Shown here piece by piece: positions 1 to 8,266 of a stretch of 48,040 nt of DNA. Source of the stretch: Chromatiaceae bacterium (GTDB lineage: Bacteria; Pseudomonadota; Gammaproteobacteria; Chromatiales; Chromatiaceae); assembly GCA_024235415.1 (NCBI GenBank), contig JACKML010000013.1:1-48040 (forward strand). Direction: 5' to 3'. Within the stretch, counting starts at the first letter, position 1. Each line of letters opens with the position of its first letter. The position numbers and the translations under genes are program-made. Below the pieces are notes generated by a model that worked only from the letters and a program-made list of their open reading frames with translations, was not told the origin of the DNA and ran no database searches.

Positions 1-1059
1 GACTCGATGGTCGCCAAGTGGGACTACTGCGAAGGCAAGGTGCTGGACAAGGTCTCGATCCACTACAACATCGGCCACCTGATGACCATGGAAGGCGATA
101 CCGTGTCGCCGGACGGCAAGTACCTGGTCGCGCTGAACAAGCTGGCCATCGACCGCTTCAACCCGGTCGGCCCGCTGCATCCGCAGAACCACCAGCTGAT
201 CGACATCAGCGGCGACAAGATGGAACTGCTGTACGACATGCCGCTGCCACTGGGCGAGCCGCACTACGTGGTCGCGATCAAGGCCGACAAGCTCAAGCCC
301 GAAGTCCGTTACAAGTCGGGATGGAACAGTCGTGAAGACAAGGTTTCGGAGTTCAAGACCCGCGCCGGCCGCGAAAAGACCGAGCGTAACTGTGATGCCG
401 CCGGCAACTGCACGACCGAGGTCTGGGGCACGGTGATCCGTTCGCACATCACGCCCGAGATCATCGAGGCGCAGGTTGGCGACACCGTCAAGGTGCACCT
501 GACCAACCTCGAGCGCGCACAGGACGAGGTGCACGGCTTCGCGATGTACGGTCAGAACGTCCAGCTGTCGATCGAGCCGGGCAAGACCGCATCGGTCACA
601 TTCCATGCCGATCAGGAAGGGGTATTCCCCTACTACTGCACCGAGTTCTGCTCGGCGCTCCACCTGGAGATGCAGGGCTACCTGCTGGTCCAGCCGAAGG
701 GATACCAGGCCAAGGCATCCGCGATGCAGGAAGGCGTGGCATATACCCAGGTCGACTACGACAAGCAGGTCAAGACCAACGTCGACACCCAGGCGGTCAT
801 CGACTCGGTGGTGGGCTTCATCACCAGCCATAACTACCAGGACTTCCCAACGGTAGTCGGTCTGGTGGAAGATGCGACCGACCAGCTCGGCTTCGCCAAG
901 GATGCCAAGGAGAAATCCGAGGCCGCTGCGGCCAAGCAGGATTGGCAAAACGCAATGCTGTGGGCCAACCAGTGGTGGCAGTATCAGGTCAAGGCCGCCG
1001 ACCTCGGTCTGCGTGCCAAGACCTTCCTGGAACAGAATGGTGCGAAAAAGATCAAATGA
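1..1059 (+). CDS. nosZ: Nitrous-oxide reductase NosZ, C-terminal part (5' end outside window)
   Basis: Periplasmic N2O reductase, which reduces N2O to N2 with CuA and CuZ copper centres. The frame is open from base 1, so only the last ~350 codons are present. The CuA ligand pattern C-x3-C-x3-H-x2-M is at 637-672 (context YYCTEFCSALHLEM). The sequence style (YNIGHL, GDTVSPDGKYLVALNKLA) and the neighbours (nosB, two cytochromes c, no nosR) point to a clade II enzyme. Known NosZ proteins usually end shortly after the CuA methionine or carry a C-terminal heme domain. This one continues for about 120 residues (from ~694 to the stop) of charged, helical sequence rich in Ala, Lys and Trp, with no CxxCH. 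A strong terminator follows the stop, so nosZ can be transcribed apart from the genes behind it. The signal peptide type cannot be seen. Confidence 0.97.
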   Translation, partial: DSMVAKWDYCEGKVLDKVSIHYNIGHLMTMEGDTVSPDGKYLVALNKLAIDRFNPVGPLHPQNHQLIDISGDKMELLYDMPLPLGEPHYVVAIKADKLKPEVRYKSGWNSREDKVSEFKTRAGREKTERNCDAAGNCTTEVWGTVIRSHITPEIIEAQVGDTVKVHLTNLERAQDEVHGFAMYGQNVQLSIEPGKTASVTFHADQEGVFPYYCTEFCSALHLEMQGYLLVQPKGYQAKASAMQEGVAYTQVDYDKQVKTNVDTQAVIDSVVGFITSHNYQDFPTVVGLVEDATDQLGFAKDAKEKSEAAAAKQDWQNAMLWANQWWQYQVKAADLGLRAKTFLEQNGAKKIK

Positions 1060-1085
1060 TCTGATCGCTTCCTGAGTTAGGAATC

Positions 1086-1116
1086 ACCGGGGGGCATCGT
1101 GCCCCCCGGTTTGTTT
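1086..1116 (+). terminator. Intrinsic terminator after nosZ
   Basis: Perfect 11-bp stem (1086-1096 with 1100-1110) with a TCG loop, followed by TTTGTTT. It lies 27 bases after the nosZ stop and would set nosZ mRNA apart from, or attenuate read-through into, the downstream nos genes. Confidence 0.85.
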
Positions 1117-1157
1117 ATGAGCGACAAAAACCCGATAACACGAGAGGTTATTAGACG

Positions 1158-1475
1158 ATGATGATGAAAACCCTGTTTGGTGCCGTTCTGGCCTCCACGC
1201 TGGTGCTCAGCGTCGGCACTGCCGCCGCCGCGGACGGCGCCGCCCTGTATCAGAGCAAGACCTGCTTCTCCTGCCACGGCAAGGACGCGAAGACCCCGAT
1301 CCTGCCGGCCTACCCGAAACTGGCCGGGCAAAACGCGGTGTATGCGGCGCAGCAGATGAAAGACATCAAGAGCGGCGCACGCTCGAATGGCATGACTGCG
1401 GCGATGAAAGGCGTCATGCACCTGGTCTCCGACGAAGAGATCGACGCCATCGCGCAGTGGCTGTCGTCCCTCTGA
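1158..1475 (+). CDS. Small monoheme cytochrome c (c553 type)
   Basis: Periplasmic class I cytochrome c of 105 residues. It has a Sec signal peptide (MMMKTLFGAVLAS... cut near AAAA|DG), one heme site CFSCH near residue 36 and a likely axial Met in the SNGMTAAMKG stretch. GAGAGG upstream is a reasonable ribosome site; three ATG codons in a row (1158, 1161, 1164) leave the exact start open. Clade II nos clusters carry small cytochromes c (NosC1/NosC2 in epsilonproteobacteria) thought to feed electrons to NosZ. The position straight after nosZ fits that role, but the partner assignment is inference. Confidence 0.9.
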   Translation: MMMKTLFGAVLASTLVLSVGTAAAADGAALYQSKTCFSCHGKDAKTPILPAYPKLAGQNAVYAAQQMKDIKSGARSNGMTAAMKGVMHLVSDEEIDAIAQWLSSL

Positions 1476-1485
1476 CCTGACGCAG

Positions 1486-1511
1486 GCCACCGGCCCACCG
1501 GGGTCGGTGGC
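1486..1511. other. Short inverted repeat after the c553 gene
   Basis: GCCACC (1486-1491) and GGTGGC (1506-1511) can pair around a GC-rich loop just after the stop at 1475. There is no clear T-run, so terminator activity is uncertain. It sits directly in front of the Fnr-type site at 1512. Confidence 0.35.
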
Positions 1512-1525
1512 TTGACCGCCGTCAA
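1512..1525. promoter_or_regulatory. Fnr/Dnr-type site upstream of the diheme cytochrome and nos operon
   Basis: Perfect palindrome TTGACCGCCGTCAA. A good -10 element (TAATAT, 1547-1552) lies at the distance expected when the activator is centred near -41.5. This gives a second promoter that would drive the diheme cytochrome, nosB, nosD and the genes beyond, independent of nosZ. Confidence 0.75.
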
Positions 1526-1622
1526 GGCAGCAGCTTTAGCCAGGACTAATATGGGCAACATGCGCGCCGACATTCTTTCCGGCGCGTCACCCTAACTGAA
1601 TCTCGAGGAGCCCGCACACACC

Positions 1623-2342
1623 ATGAATTCGTCAAGCCTGAAACGCTCATTCATCGCAGCCGCGGTTACCGCCCTGATTTCCGCCCCGACCCTTTCCGCA
1701 TGGAACGAGGGCGGCGGCGAACAAGACGAGGCACTGCACCTGACGCCCGACATCGACAACGGTCGCGACGTCTACGAAGTCTGCTCGGCCTGTCACCTGC
1801 CCGAGGGCTGGGGCCTGCAGGAAGGTACCTTTCCGCAGCTCGCCGGCCAGCACCGTGGTGTATTGATAAAGCAGCTGGCCGACATCCGTGCGCTGAACCG
1901 CGATAATCCGACGATGTATCCGTTCGCACTGCCCGAGTCGATCGGTGATGCCCAGGCGATCGCCGACGTGGTCGCCTATATCGAGCAGTTGCCGATGAAC
2001 CCCGATCCGGGTCGTGGTCCCTGGGAGCCCGGCACCCCGCATTTTGAGGCCGGCAAGAAACTGTTTGCAGACAACTGTGTGAAGTGTCACGGTGAGACCG
2101 GCATGGGTGACAAAGAGAAGTTCTACCCGCGCATCAACGGCCAGCACTACAACTACATGCTGCGTCAGTTCGAGTGGATCCGTGACGGCAAGCGCCGCAA
2201 CGCCAACCCGGACATGGTCGAGCAGATCAAGAACTTCTCCGACCAGGACATGAAGAACGTGATCAATTACGTTACCTGGGTTCCGGTCCCCGCGGAACAG
2301 CTGGCCCCGTCGAAAGACTGGCAGAACCCGGACTTCAAATAA
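1623..2342 (+). CDS. Diheme cytochrome c (c4-like) of the nos cluster
   Basis: Periplasmic protein of 239 residues with a signal peptide (MNSSSLKRSFIAAAVTA...) and two cytochrome c domains. The heme motifs are CSACH (about residue 55) and CVKCH (about residue 152), each followed by a typical small c-type fold. GAGGAG about 13 bases upstream supports the ATG at 1623. It heads the transcript started by the Fnr-type site at 1512 and probably carries electrons to NosZ or to NosG/NosH-linked steps; this is inferred from its place. The two-domain layout resembles cytochrome c4 more than the monoheme NosC proteins. Confidence 0.9.
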   Translation: MNSSSLKRSFIAAAVTALISAPTLSAWNEGGGEQDEALHLTPDIDNGRDVYEVCSACHLPEGWGLQEGTFPQLAGQHRGVLIKQLADIRALNRDNPTMYPFALPESIGDAQAIADVVAYIEQLPMNPDPGRGPWEPGTPHFEAGKKLFADNCVKCHGETGMGDKEKFYPRINGQHYNYMLRQFEWIRDGKRRNANPDMVEQIKNFSDQDMKNVINYVTWVPVPAEQLAPSKDWQNPDFK

Positions 2343-2356
2343 GTCTCAGCCCCTAT

Positions 2357-2388
2357 GACCGGCCGGCCGGTACGTTTGCCGGCCGGTC
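2357..2388 (+). other. Strong hairpin between diheme cytochrome and nosB
   Basis: Perfect 11-bp inverted repeat (2357-2367 with 2378-2388) with a 10-base loop and no T-run. It may be an mRNA-stability element or a partial terminator that sets different levels for cytochrome and nosB. Confidence 0.55.
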
Positions 2389-2418
2389 TGACCGTCCACT
2401 ATTGAAGCTGGATAAGCA

Positions 2419-3615
2419 ATGATGAACCCGCCCATCCGGATCCGCCAGAACCTTCCGGTCATGATGCTCGGCCTGGTTGCCGTCGCCCTGCTGGCCGCCA
2501 TTTATTTCCTGCCGACCTGGTGGGTCGCCCTGAAGGCGCCCAACTACCCGCCCGAGGCCTTCCCGGACGGCGTGCGCATCCATTTCCACATGAACGGCGT
2601 GTTCAACGGCTGCCAGAAAATCGAGAGCACCGAGATCCACGAGGACCAGGCACTCGACTGCGTGCACGAGATGGACACCATCAACCACTATGTCGGCATG
2701 TACCCGATCGCCGCCGGTGGTGTCATCGAACGCGCGTTTTCGCCGTTCCTGATCTCGATGCTCGGGGTGATGGTCATAGGTTTCGCGTGTTCGCAGCGGC
2801 CGCTGCGCGTGGGCATCATGGGGGTCGGCTTTGCCGCGATCATCGGCTGGATGGGCATGACCTTTTTCAGTGCCGGTGGGCTGAAATACCAGAACACGGG
2901 GTACGTCGAGTCACTGATCACGTCGATGGACCAGGAGGCTGGCAGCGAGGAGGCAGAACCGGAACCGACGGGGATAGTCGCCCGCCTGAAGGCCGAGATG
3001 GCCGCGGTCGAGGCGCGTGAGCGGGGCGAGACGGCGGCGCCCGCTGCTAAAGACAGATCGCAATCATCGGCCAAGACTGACTACATCAACAGCCTGCGTG
3101 TGACCTACCAGAAGGACCGCGAGCGCCGCGGAGCCAACGCCGTGCCCGAATGGGCTGGCAGTGGCCACCAGGTGCTGCTGTGGCACTACGAAAAAAGCCT
3201 CGGCCGCTACTTCAACAACCCGGTCGAGATCCGCCCGCTGGTGTCGGCGATGAACATTGCATCTTACGTAGTGTTCTTCGGCATCATCGCGGCGATGCTG
3301 GTGCTGCTGTTCGGCGCACTGCGCGGCAAGGGCCCGTTCTACTGGCTGCTTGCGGCCGTCCCGGCACTGCTGCCGGTGTTCTTCATCATCGATTACTCGG
3401 CCTGGCTGTGGTGGTACGGCCATCGCCTCAATGACATGGGCGCGTTCACGGTCAAGCCGTTCATGCCGACGGTGTTCGGTGACGGCAAGGTCGCGCAGTT
3501 CTCGACCCACTCCTATCCCTACTGGGGTTTCGGTGTGATGCTGGTGCTGAGCGTGGTGATTGCACTGATGGTCGTCCTGCGTCGCAAGCAGCTGAACCGT
3601 TCCGCCGGCGGCTGA
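2419..3615 (+). CDS. nosB: NosB, polytopic membrane protein of clade II nos clusters
   Basis: A 398-residue integral membrane protein with about six predicted helices (near residues 13-35, 106-125, 131-151, 280-300, 306-334 and 369-390). A soluble segment between helices 3 and 4 contains an Ala/Glu-rich linker. It lies between the nos cytochromes and nosD, where clade II clusters carry nosB in place of the NosR flavoprotein. The biochemical role of NosB is not settled; it is required or co-conserved with clade II N2O respiration. The start could be the ATG at 2419 or 2422. The call rests on size, topology and position rather than on a signature motif. Confidence 0.75.
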   Translation: MMNPPIRIRQNLPVMMLGLVAVALLAAIYFLPTWWVALKAPNYPPEAFPDGVRIHFHMNGVFNGCQKIESTEIHEDQALDCVHEMDTINHYVGMYPIAAGGVIERAFSPFLISMLGVMVIGFACSQRPLRVGIMGVGFAAIIGWMGMTFFSAGGLKYQNTGYVESLITSMDQEAGSEEAEPEPTGIVARLKAEMAAVEARERGETAAPAAKDRSQSSAKTDYINSLRVTYQKDRERRGANAVPEWAGSGHQVLLWHYEKSLGRYFNNPVEIRPLVSAMNIASYVVFFGIIAAMLVLLFGALRGKGPFYWLLAAVPALLPVFFIIDYSAWLWWYGHRLNDMGAFTVKPFMPTVFGDGKVAQFSTHSYPYWGFGVMLVLSVVIALMVVLRRKQLNRSAGG

Positions 3616-3623
3616 GGCCCCGC

Positions 3624-4985
3624 ATGTGGCGACACCTGGCTCGCGGGGCTGCGCTGGCAACCAGTGGCTGGCTGCTGAGCACGGTTGTCGCCATGGCCGC
3701 AGGGCTCCCCTCCTTCCAGGCGCTGGTCGACCAGGCCGAGCCTAACAGCGTGCTGTCACCACCGGCCGGTCGTTATGCCGGCCCCGTGCTGATCGACAAG
3801 CCACTGCAGATAGACGGTCGAGGCGAGGTGACGATCGACGCTGGTGGCAAGGGCAGCGTGATCGTACTCGATACCGACGGCGCCACGGTGCGCAACCTGC
3901 ATCTGACCAACTCCGGCAACTCGCACAACGATATCGATGCCGGCGTCCAGGTACGCGGCAATTTCAACGTGGTCAAAGACAACGTGATCGATGACTGCCT
4001 GTTCGGCATCGACCTGCAGCAATCGGCGAACAACATCGTGCGCCGCAACCGGATCACCTCCAAGGCGGTGGATCTGGGTATCCGCGGCGACGCGATCCGC
4101 CTGTGGTACAGCTTCAACAACAGGATCGAGGAAAACAGCGCCGTTGATTCACGGGATATCGTCGTCTGGTATTCACGCGACAACGTCATACGACGCAACA
4201 GCGCACGCGGTGGACGCTACTCGCTGCATTTTATGTACTCACAGTACAACCTGGTCGAGGAAAACGACTTTCGCGGCAACTCGGTCGGTATCTTCCTGAT
4301 GTACAGCGACAGTGTCATCGTGCGCAGGAACCATATCTCGCACGCCGCCGGCGCCGCCGGTGTCGGGATCGGTTTCAAGGAGACCAGTGACGTCGACATC
4401 GTCGACAACGAGATCCTGTACTGCGCGACAGGCCTGCATCTGGATGTATCACCGTTTCAGCCGGACACCACCAACCGTATCCATGGCAATCTGATCGCCT
4501 ACAACGGTATCGGCATCCAGTTTCTCAACGACTGGACCGGCAACGTATTCGAAGACAACCTGATCAAGGGCAACCTGACATCGGTGGCGGTGCTCGGCGG
4601 CAAGACCGCCAGGCGAAACGAATGGAAAGGCAACCACTGGGACGACTACGCGGGTTTCGATCGCGATCGCGACGGCGTCGGTGATACACCCTACGAGCAG
4701 TATGCCTATGCCGACCGCATCTGGATGGACGTGCCGCCGGCGCGCTTCTTCAAAGGCACGCCGATGCTCGAGGTACTGGACTTCCTCGAGCGCCTGGCGC
4801 CGTTTACCTCGCCCGACCTGCTGCTGCGAGACCAGGAACCATTGATGAACGCAGCGTTCCGCCTCGAGCATGAACCCACGACGGCAACCGCGCCGTCACA
4901 CGACGGCGAAGGGCCTGCGGATGGCGCGCCGGCGGCTGAACCCGATTCGTACGAACTGTTGCGTCGATCACTCGGACGCGACTGA
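3624..4985 (+). CDS. nosD: NosD, periplasmic copper-maturation beta-helix protein
   Basis: NosD-family protein of 453 residues with a signal peptide (MWRHLARGAALATS... up to AMAAG) and then a right-handed parallel beta-helix made of repeated N-x-x-x-x-N type turns (for example NFNVVKDNVIDD, NNIVRRNRI, NNRIEENSA). NosD works with the NosFY ABC transporter to assemble the CuZ [4Cu-2S] centre of NosZ. It starts eight bases after the nosB stop, so the two are probably translated together. The last ~45 residues are a low-complexity tail after the usual domain. Confidence 0.95.
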   Translation: MWRHLARGAALATSGWLLSTVVAMAAGLPSFQALVDQAEPNSVLSPPAGRYAGPVLIDKPLQIDGRGEVTIDAGGKGSVIVLDTDGATVRNLHLTNSGNSHNDIDAGVQVRGNFNVVKDNVIDDCLFGIDLQQSANNIVRRNRITSKAVDLGIRGDAIRLWYSFNNRIEENSAVDSRDIVVWYSRDNVIRRNSARGGRYSLHFMYSQYNLVEENDFRGNSVGIFLMYSDSVIVRRNHISHAAGAAGVGIGFKETSDVDIVDNEILYCATGLHLDVSPFQPDTTNRIHGNLIAYNGIGIQFLNDWTGNVFEDNLIKGNLTSVAVLGGKTARRNEWKGNHWDDYAGFDRDRDGVGDTPYEQYAYADRIWMDVPPARFFKGTPMLEVLDFLERLAPFTSPDLLLRDQEPLMNAAFRLEHEPTTATAPSHDGEGPADGAPAAEPDSYELLRRSLGRD

Positions 4986-5021
4986 GCCCGTGATGCATAG
5001 TCTTTTCGAGGGTGCATAGAC

Positions 5022-5861
5022 ATGAGTACCGACAAACCCAAGAAACCACCACTCAGCCCGGTGAGACGAGAACAGAACCGGCGCGAGTTCATTCGCTCCG
5101 GCGTGCTGGTCGGCGGAACACTGATCGCCGCGCTGGCCGGTTTTGTGCCGATCGCCGGTGGTGGCACGCATCGGCTGCGCCCGCCCGGTGCGTTGAAGGA
5201 TGTGCAACTCGGCGAGCGTGATTTCCTGTCGGCGTGCATCAAGTGCGGCCAGTGCGTGCAGGTCTGTCCGGTCGAGGCGATCCATCTCGCCGATCTGGCC
5301 GACGGATATGGGCTCGGCGTGCCGTACATCGATGCCCGGGCGCAGGCGTGCGATTTCTCGTGCGACGGCCTGCAGTGCGTACTCGCCTGCCCTACCGGAG
5401 CCCTGACCCACAGCCTGAACTACCCGTCGCAGACGCGCATGGGCTTCGCCCGCGTGGCACGCCCCGACACCTGCCTGGCAGTACAGGGCAAGGGTTTCAA
5501 GGGCCAGGCCCGCGGCGCCGATTACCGGGGAAAGCTGCGTTTTGATGAAGTCGACCGCTGGAATCCGATCCCGGTTGCAGATCATCCCTACGACCTGGAA
5601 CTGTGCGACCTGTGCGTGCGCCAGTGCCCGATCGAGATCCGCATCGCACAGTGCGCGGATGGCAAGCCGCCGTCAGGCGACCAGAACCAGTGCCCGCCAC
5701 GTCATGCGATCCGCCTGCAGCCGGTCGGCGATGGCAAGGCAATGCTGCCGGTCATCGAAGACGGCTGCGTCGGCTGCGGTGTTTGCGAAATGATCTGCCC
5801 GGTGGAAGAGACCGTGATCGTGATCGATCTCGACAAGACTGCCGACACGCTGAGTGCCTGA
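5022..5861 (+). CDS. nosG: NosG, NapG-type ferredoxin
   Basis: A 279-residue periplasmic or membrane-attached ferredoxin of the NapG family. A twin-arginine-like start (NRREFIRS, residues 19-26) precedes a hydrophobic stretch. Four cysteine clusters for [4Fe-4S] centres follow: CIKCGQCVQVCP, CDFSCDGLQCVLACP, CDLCVRQCP and CVGCGVCEMICP. With NosH it is proposed to form a quinol-oxidising module that feeds N2O respiration in clade II organisms, replacing NosR. It ends ten bases before the likely nosH start. Confidence 0.92.
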   Translation: MSTDKPKKPPLSPVRREQNRREFIRSGVLVGGTLIAALAGFVPIAGGGTHRLRPPGALKDVQLGERDFLSACIKCGQCVQVCPVEAIHLADLADGYGLGVPYIDARAQACDFSCDGLQCVLACPTGALTHSLNYPSQTRMGFARVARPDTCLAVQGKGFKGQARGADYRGKLRFDEVDRWNPIPVADHPYDLELCDLCVRQCPIEIRIAQCADGKPPSGDQNQCPPRHAIRLQPVGDGKAMLPVIEDGCVGCGVCEMICPVEETVIVIDLDKTADTLSA

Positions 5862-5871
5862 GGTACACAAC

Positions 5872-6849
5872 ATGAACTACTTCATCGAGTCTATTTCGCA
5901 GATGCTCGGCCGGGCCCCGGCCAAGCCGTTACAGGATGAGCTCAAGGTCGAGGTCCGGGAGATCTACGAGGAAAAGCGCAAGCACAAGTTGACCAAGGAA
6001 GAACTGCACGCCCTGGAGGAAGCCCACGCACGTACCCGCCACCGCCACAAGTGGCGCAACCGGCGCTGGGCGACGCTGATCATCGTCAACCTGCTGTTCG
6101 TCGTCTCGTACTATTTTGATGTGCAGCTGGTCGAGGGCGCGCTGACGGCATCACGCGTGGTGGGCTTCCACATGGCCGATCTGAATTCGGCACTGCAGGT
6201 GATGCTGGCCTACAAGCACGTCGTACTCAACCTGCTGATCGGTACGGTCACGGTGTTCCTGCTGTGGGTCCTGGTCGGTGGTCGGACCTTCTGCTCCTGG
6301 GTGTGCCCATACCACTTCGTCGCCGAGTTTGCCGAGAAGCTGCACGTCAAGCTGGCGGACAAGAAGTGGATCAAGCCGGTCACCTTTCATCGTGGCGTGC
6401 GCACCGTGTTCTACGTGATCTTCGCGCTGCTCGCAGTGGTCACCGGCTACACCGTGTTCGAGACCATCTCACCGACCGGCATTCTGAGCCGCGCGCTGAT
6501 CTACGGCCCGGGGCTGGCGCTGGCCTGGGTCGCGGTGCTGCTGTTGTTCGAGATATTCGTCTCGAAGCGCGCCTGGTGCCGTTATGTCTGCCCGATCGGC
6601 CTGACCTACGGACTGGTAGGCAGCATTTCACCCGTGCGCGTCAAGTACAACGTCGTCAACTGCCACCACGAGGGCGACTGCCGCAAGGTGTGCGAGGTGC
6701 CGCACGTGCTCGATACCACGATCCGCATGCGTGCGCGTGATGTCAATGTACCGATCGGCGCCGACTGCACGCGCTGTGGCCTGTGCGTCGACATCTGCCC
6801 CACCGACTCGTTGAACTTCGAGTTCGTCGGGTCGAAGAAGCTGGGCTGA
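5872..6849 (+). CDS. nosH: NosH, NapH-type membrane ferredoxin
   Basis: Membrane quinol-dehydrogenase-type protein of 325 residues with four helices and the two CxxxCP signatures typical of NapH/NosR C-terminal domains (CSWVCPYHF and CRYVCPIGL). They are followed by two [4Fe-4S] clusters (CHHEGDCRKVC and CTRCGLCVDICP). The frame is open from 5854, but ATG 5872 with TGAGGT seven bases upstream is the better start. It acts with NosG in moving electrons from the quinol pool to the periplasm. Confidence 0.92.
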   Translation: MNYFIESISQMLGRAPAKPLQDELKVEVREIYEEKRKHKLTKEELHALEEAHARTRHRHKWRNRRWATLIIVNLLFVVSYYFDVQLVEGALTASRVVGFHMADLNSALQVMLAYKHVVLNLLIGTVTVFLLWVLVGGRTFCSWVCPYHFVAEFAEKLHVKLADKKWIKPVTFHRGVRTVFYVIFALLAVVTGYTVFETISPTGILSRALIYGPGLALAWVAVLLLFEIFVSKRAWCRYVCPIGLTYGLVGSISPVRVKYNVVNCHHEGDCRKVCEVPHVLDTTIRMRARDVNVPIGADCTRCGLCVDICPTDSLNFEFVGSKKLG

Positions 6850-6859
6850 CGGGAATCTC

Positions 6860-7750
6860 ATGATCCAGATCCGCAATCTGCGCAAACGTCTCGGCCGGCG
6901 CGACGTCCTTCAGGGTCTCGACCTCGAGATCACGCGCGGTCAGCGAGTGGCCCTCATCGGCTCCAACGGCGCCGGCAAGACCACCCTGATCCGCTGCCTG
7001 CTCGGTGAGTACACGCGCGATGGCGACGTCAGCCTGGTCGGACGCGACCCGCGCCGTTTCCGCACCGAGGTACTGCGGCACGTCGGATTCGTCCCACAAC
7101 TGCCACCACCGCTGAAGATGCCGGTGGGGCAGTTGATCCGCTATGTCTCGTCACTGTGCGGCGCGCACAGCGACCACATCGCCGAGGTTGCAGCGCGACT
7201 CGGCTTCGACGCCACGCGATTTCGCCATCAGCCGTTCGTGCGCCTGTCCGGCGGACAGAAGCAGAAACTGCTGATCGCCACCGCGCTGGGCCGGGATACC
7301 GATGTGCTGATCCTCGATGAACCGGCCGCCAACCTCGACCCCGAGGCGCGCGGGACTTTCTTCGAGCTGCTCGCAGAGCGGCAGAAAGACGCTGTCATGC
7401 TGATCTCCAGCCACCGTCTCGACGAGGTCGCGGCGCTGGTCAACCGGGTGATCGAACTCGACCAGGGCAAGGTCGTACTCGACGACCTGGTTGCCGACAG
7501 CGTGGATCTGGCGAGCCGCCTCGGTTGCGAGATCCACCTGACCCGTCCGGAGAAGGCGTTCGCCAAGGCGATCGGCGCCTGGGGTTTTGTCGACGTGGAT
7601 CATGGTCTGGCCTGGCGCGGCACAGTAGCCGGTGCCGACCGCCTGCGTTTCCTTGGCATGCTATCGCGCTACGCGGCGCTGATCGCGGCACTCGAACTGC
7701 GCGAGACCGATGAGCGCACGCTGCATTCACGCGAGACCGCAAATGCCTGA
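6860..7750 (+). CDS. nosF: NosF, ABC-transporter ATPase
   Basis: Cytoplasmic ATPase of 296 residues. Walker A GSNGAGKT is at residues 34-41, the signature LSGGQ at 129-133 and Walker B VLILDEP at 149-155, followed by the D-loop and SSHRLDE switch. With NosY (8267-9094) it forms the NosFY transporter that, together with NosD, supplies sulfur or another factor for CuZ assembly. Ten bases separate it from nosH, and its 3' end overlaps nosL by eight bases. Confidence 0.95.
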   Translation: MIQIRNLRKRLGRRDVLQGLDLEITRGQRVALIGSNGAGKTTLIRCLLGEYTRDGDVSLVGRDPRRFRTEVLRHVGFVPQLPPPLKMPVGQLIRYVSSLCGAHSDHIAEVAARLGFDATRFRHQPFVRLSGGQKQKLLIATALGRDTDVLILDEPAANLDPEARGTFFELLAERQKDAVMLISSHRLDEVAALVNRVIELDQGKVVLDDLVADSVDLASRLGCEIHLTRPEKAFAKAIGAWGFVDVDHGLAWRGTVAGADRLRFLGMLSRYAALIAALELRETDERTLHSRETANA

Positions 7751-8255
7751 CACCTGGTATCGCACCACGCGGCTGCTGATCGCCACCGCGCTCCTGCTGG
7801 CCGGCTGTTCCGGCGACCCTGGCACAGGGCCGGTCGAGGTCAAGTGGGACCGCGACGTCTGCACCCGGTGCAACATGGTGCTCAGCGACCGGGAACATTC
7901 GGCACAGGTGCGGTACACGCCGGCAGACGGCAAGCGCAGCCAGGTCAGGAAGTTCGACGACCTGGGCTGCGCAGTATTGTGGCTCGACCAGCAGCCCTGG
8001 CACGACGAACCCGGTGTGGAGATCTGGGTCACCGATCACCGCAACGGGCAATGGATCGATGCACGCAACGCCTACTATGTGACCGGCCGGCATACCTCGA
8101 TGCAGTACGGTCTGGGCGCCCAGACCGGGGAGACAGCCGATACCCTGGACTTTGCCCGGGCACGCGATCACATCTACCGTATCGAGGAACAGTTCAACAT
8201 CCACGGCGGCAACCTCGAACACCCCGAGCCGGCGTCACCACCACCGATCAGATAG
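7743..8255 (+). CDS. nosL: NosL, outer-face copper chaperone lipoprotein
   Basis: A 170-residue lipoprotein. The lipobox LLAGC puts the lipidated Cys at residue 22, and the Cu(I)-binding motif CTRCNM is at 40-45. NosL delivers copper for the NosZ centres. The frame is open from 7710, but the ATG at 7743 gives an ideal lipoprotein signal and a translation-coupled overlap with nosF (stop at 7750). Order F-L-Y, rather than D-F-Y-L, is a local variation. Confidence 0.93.
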   Translation: MPDTWYRTTRLLIATALLLAGCSGDPGTGPVEVKWDRDVCTRCNMVLSDREHSAQVRYTPADGKRSQVRKFDDLGCAVLWLDQQPWHDEPGVEIWVTDHRNGQWIDARNAYYVTGRHTSMQYGLGAQTGETADTLDFARARDHIYRIEEQFNIHGGNLEHPEPASPPPIR

Positions 8256-8266
8256 AGACCGCATCG

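Noticed and set aside
7844..8266. Upstream extension of the nosY frame across nosL
   Set aside because: It would add ~140 Arg-rich residues in a different frame within nosL; ATG 8267 gives the standard NosY length.
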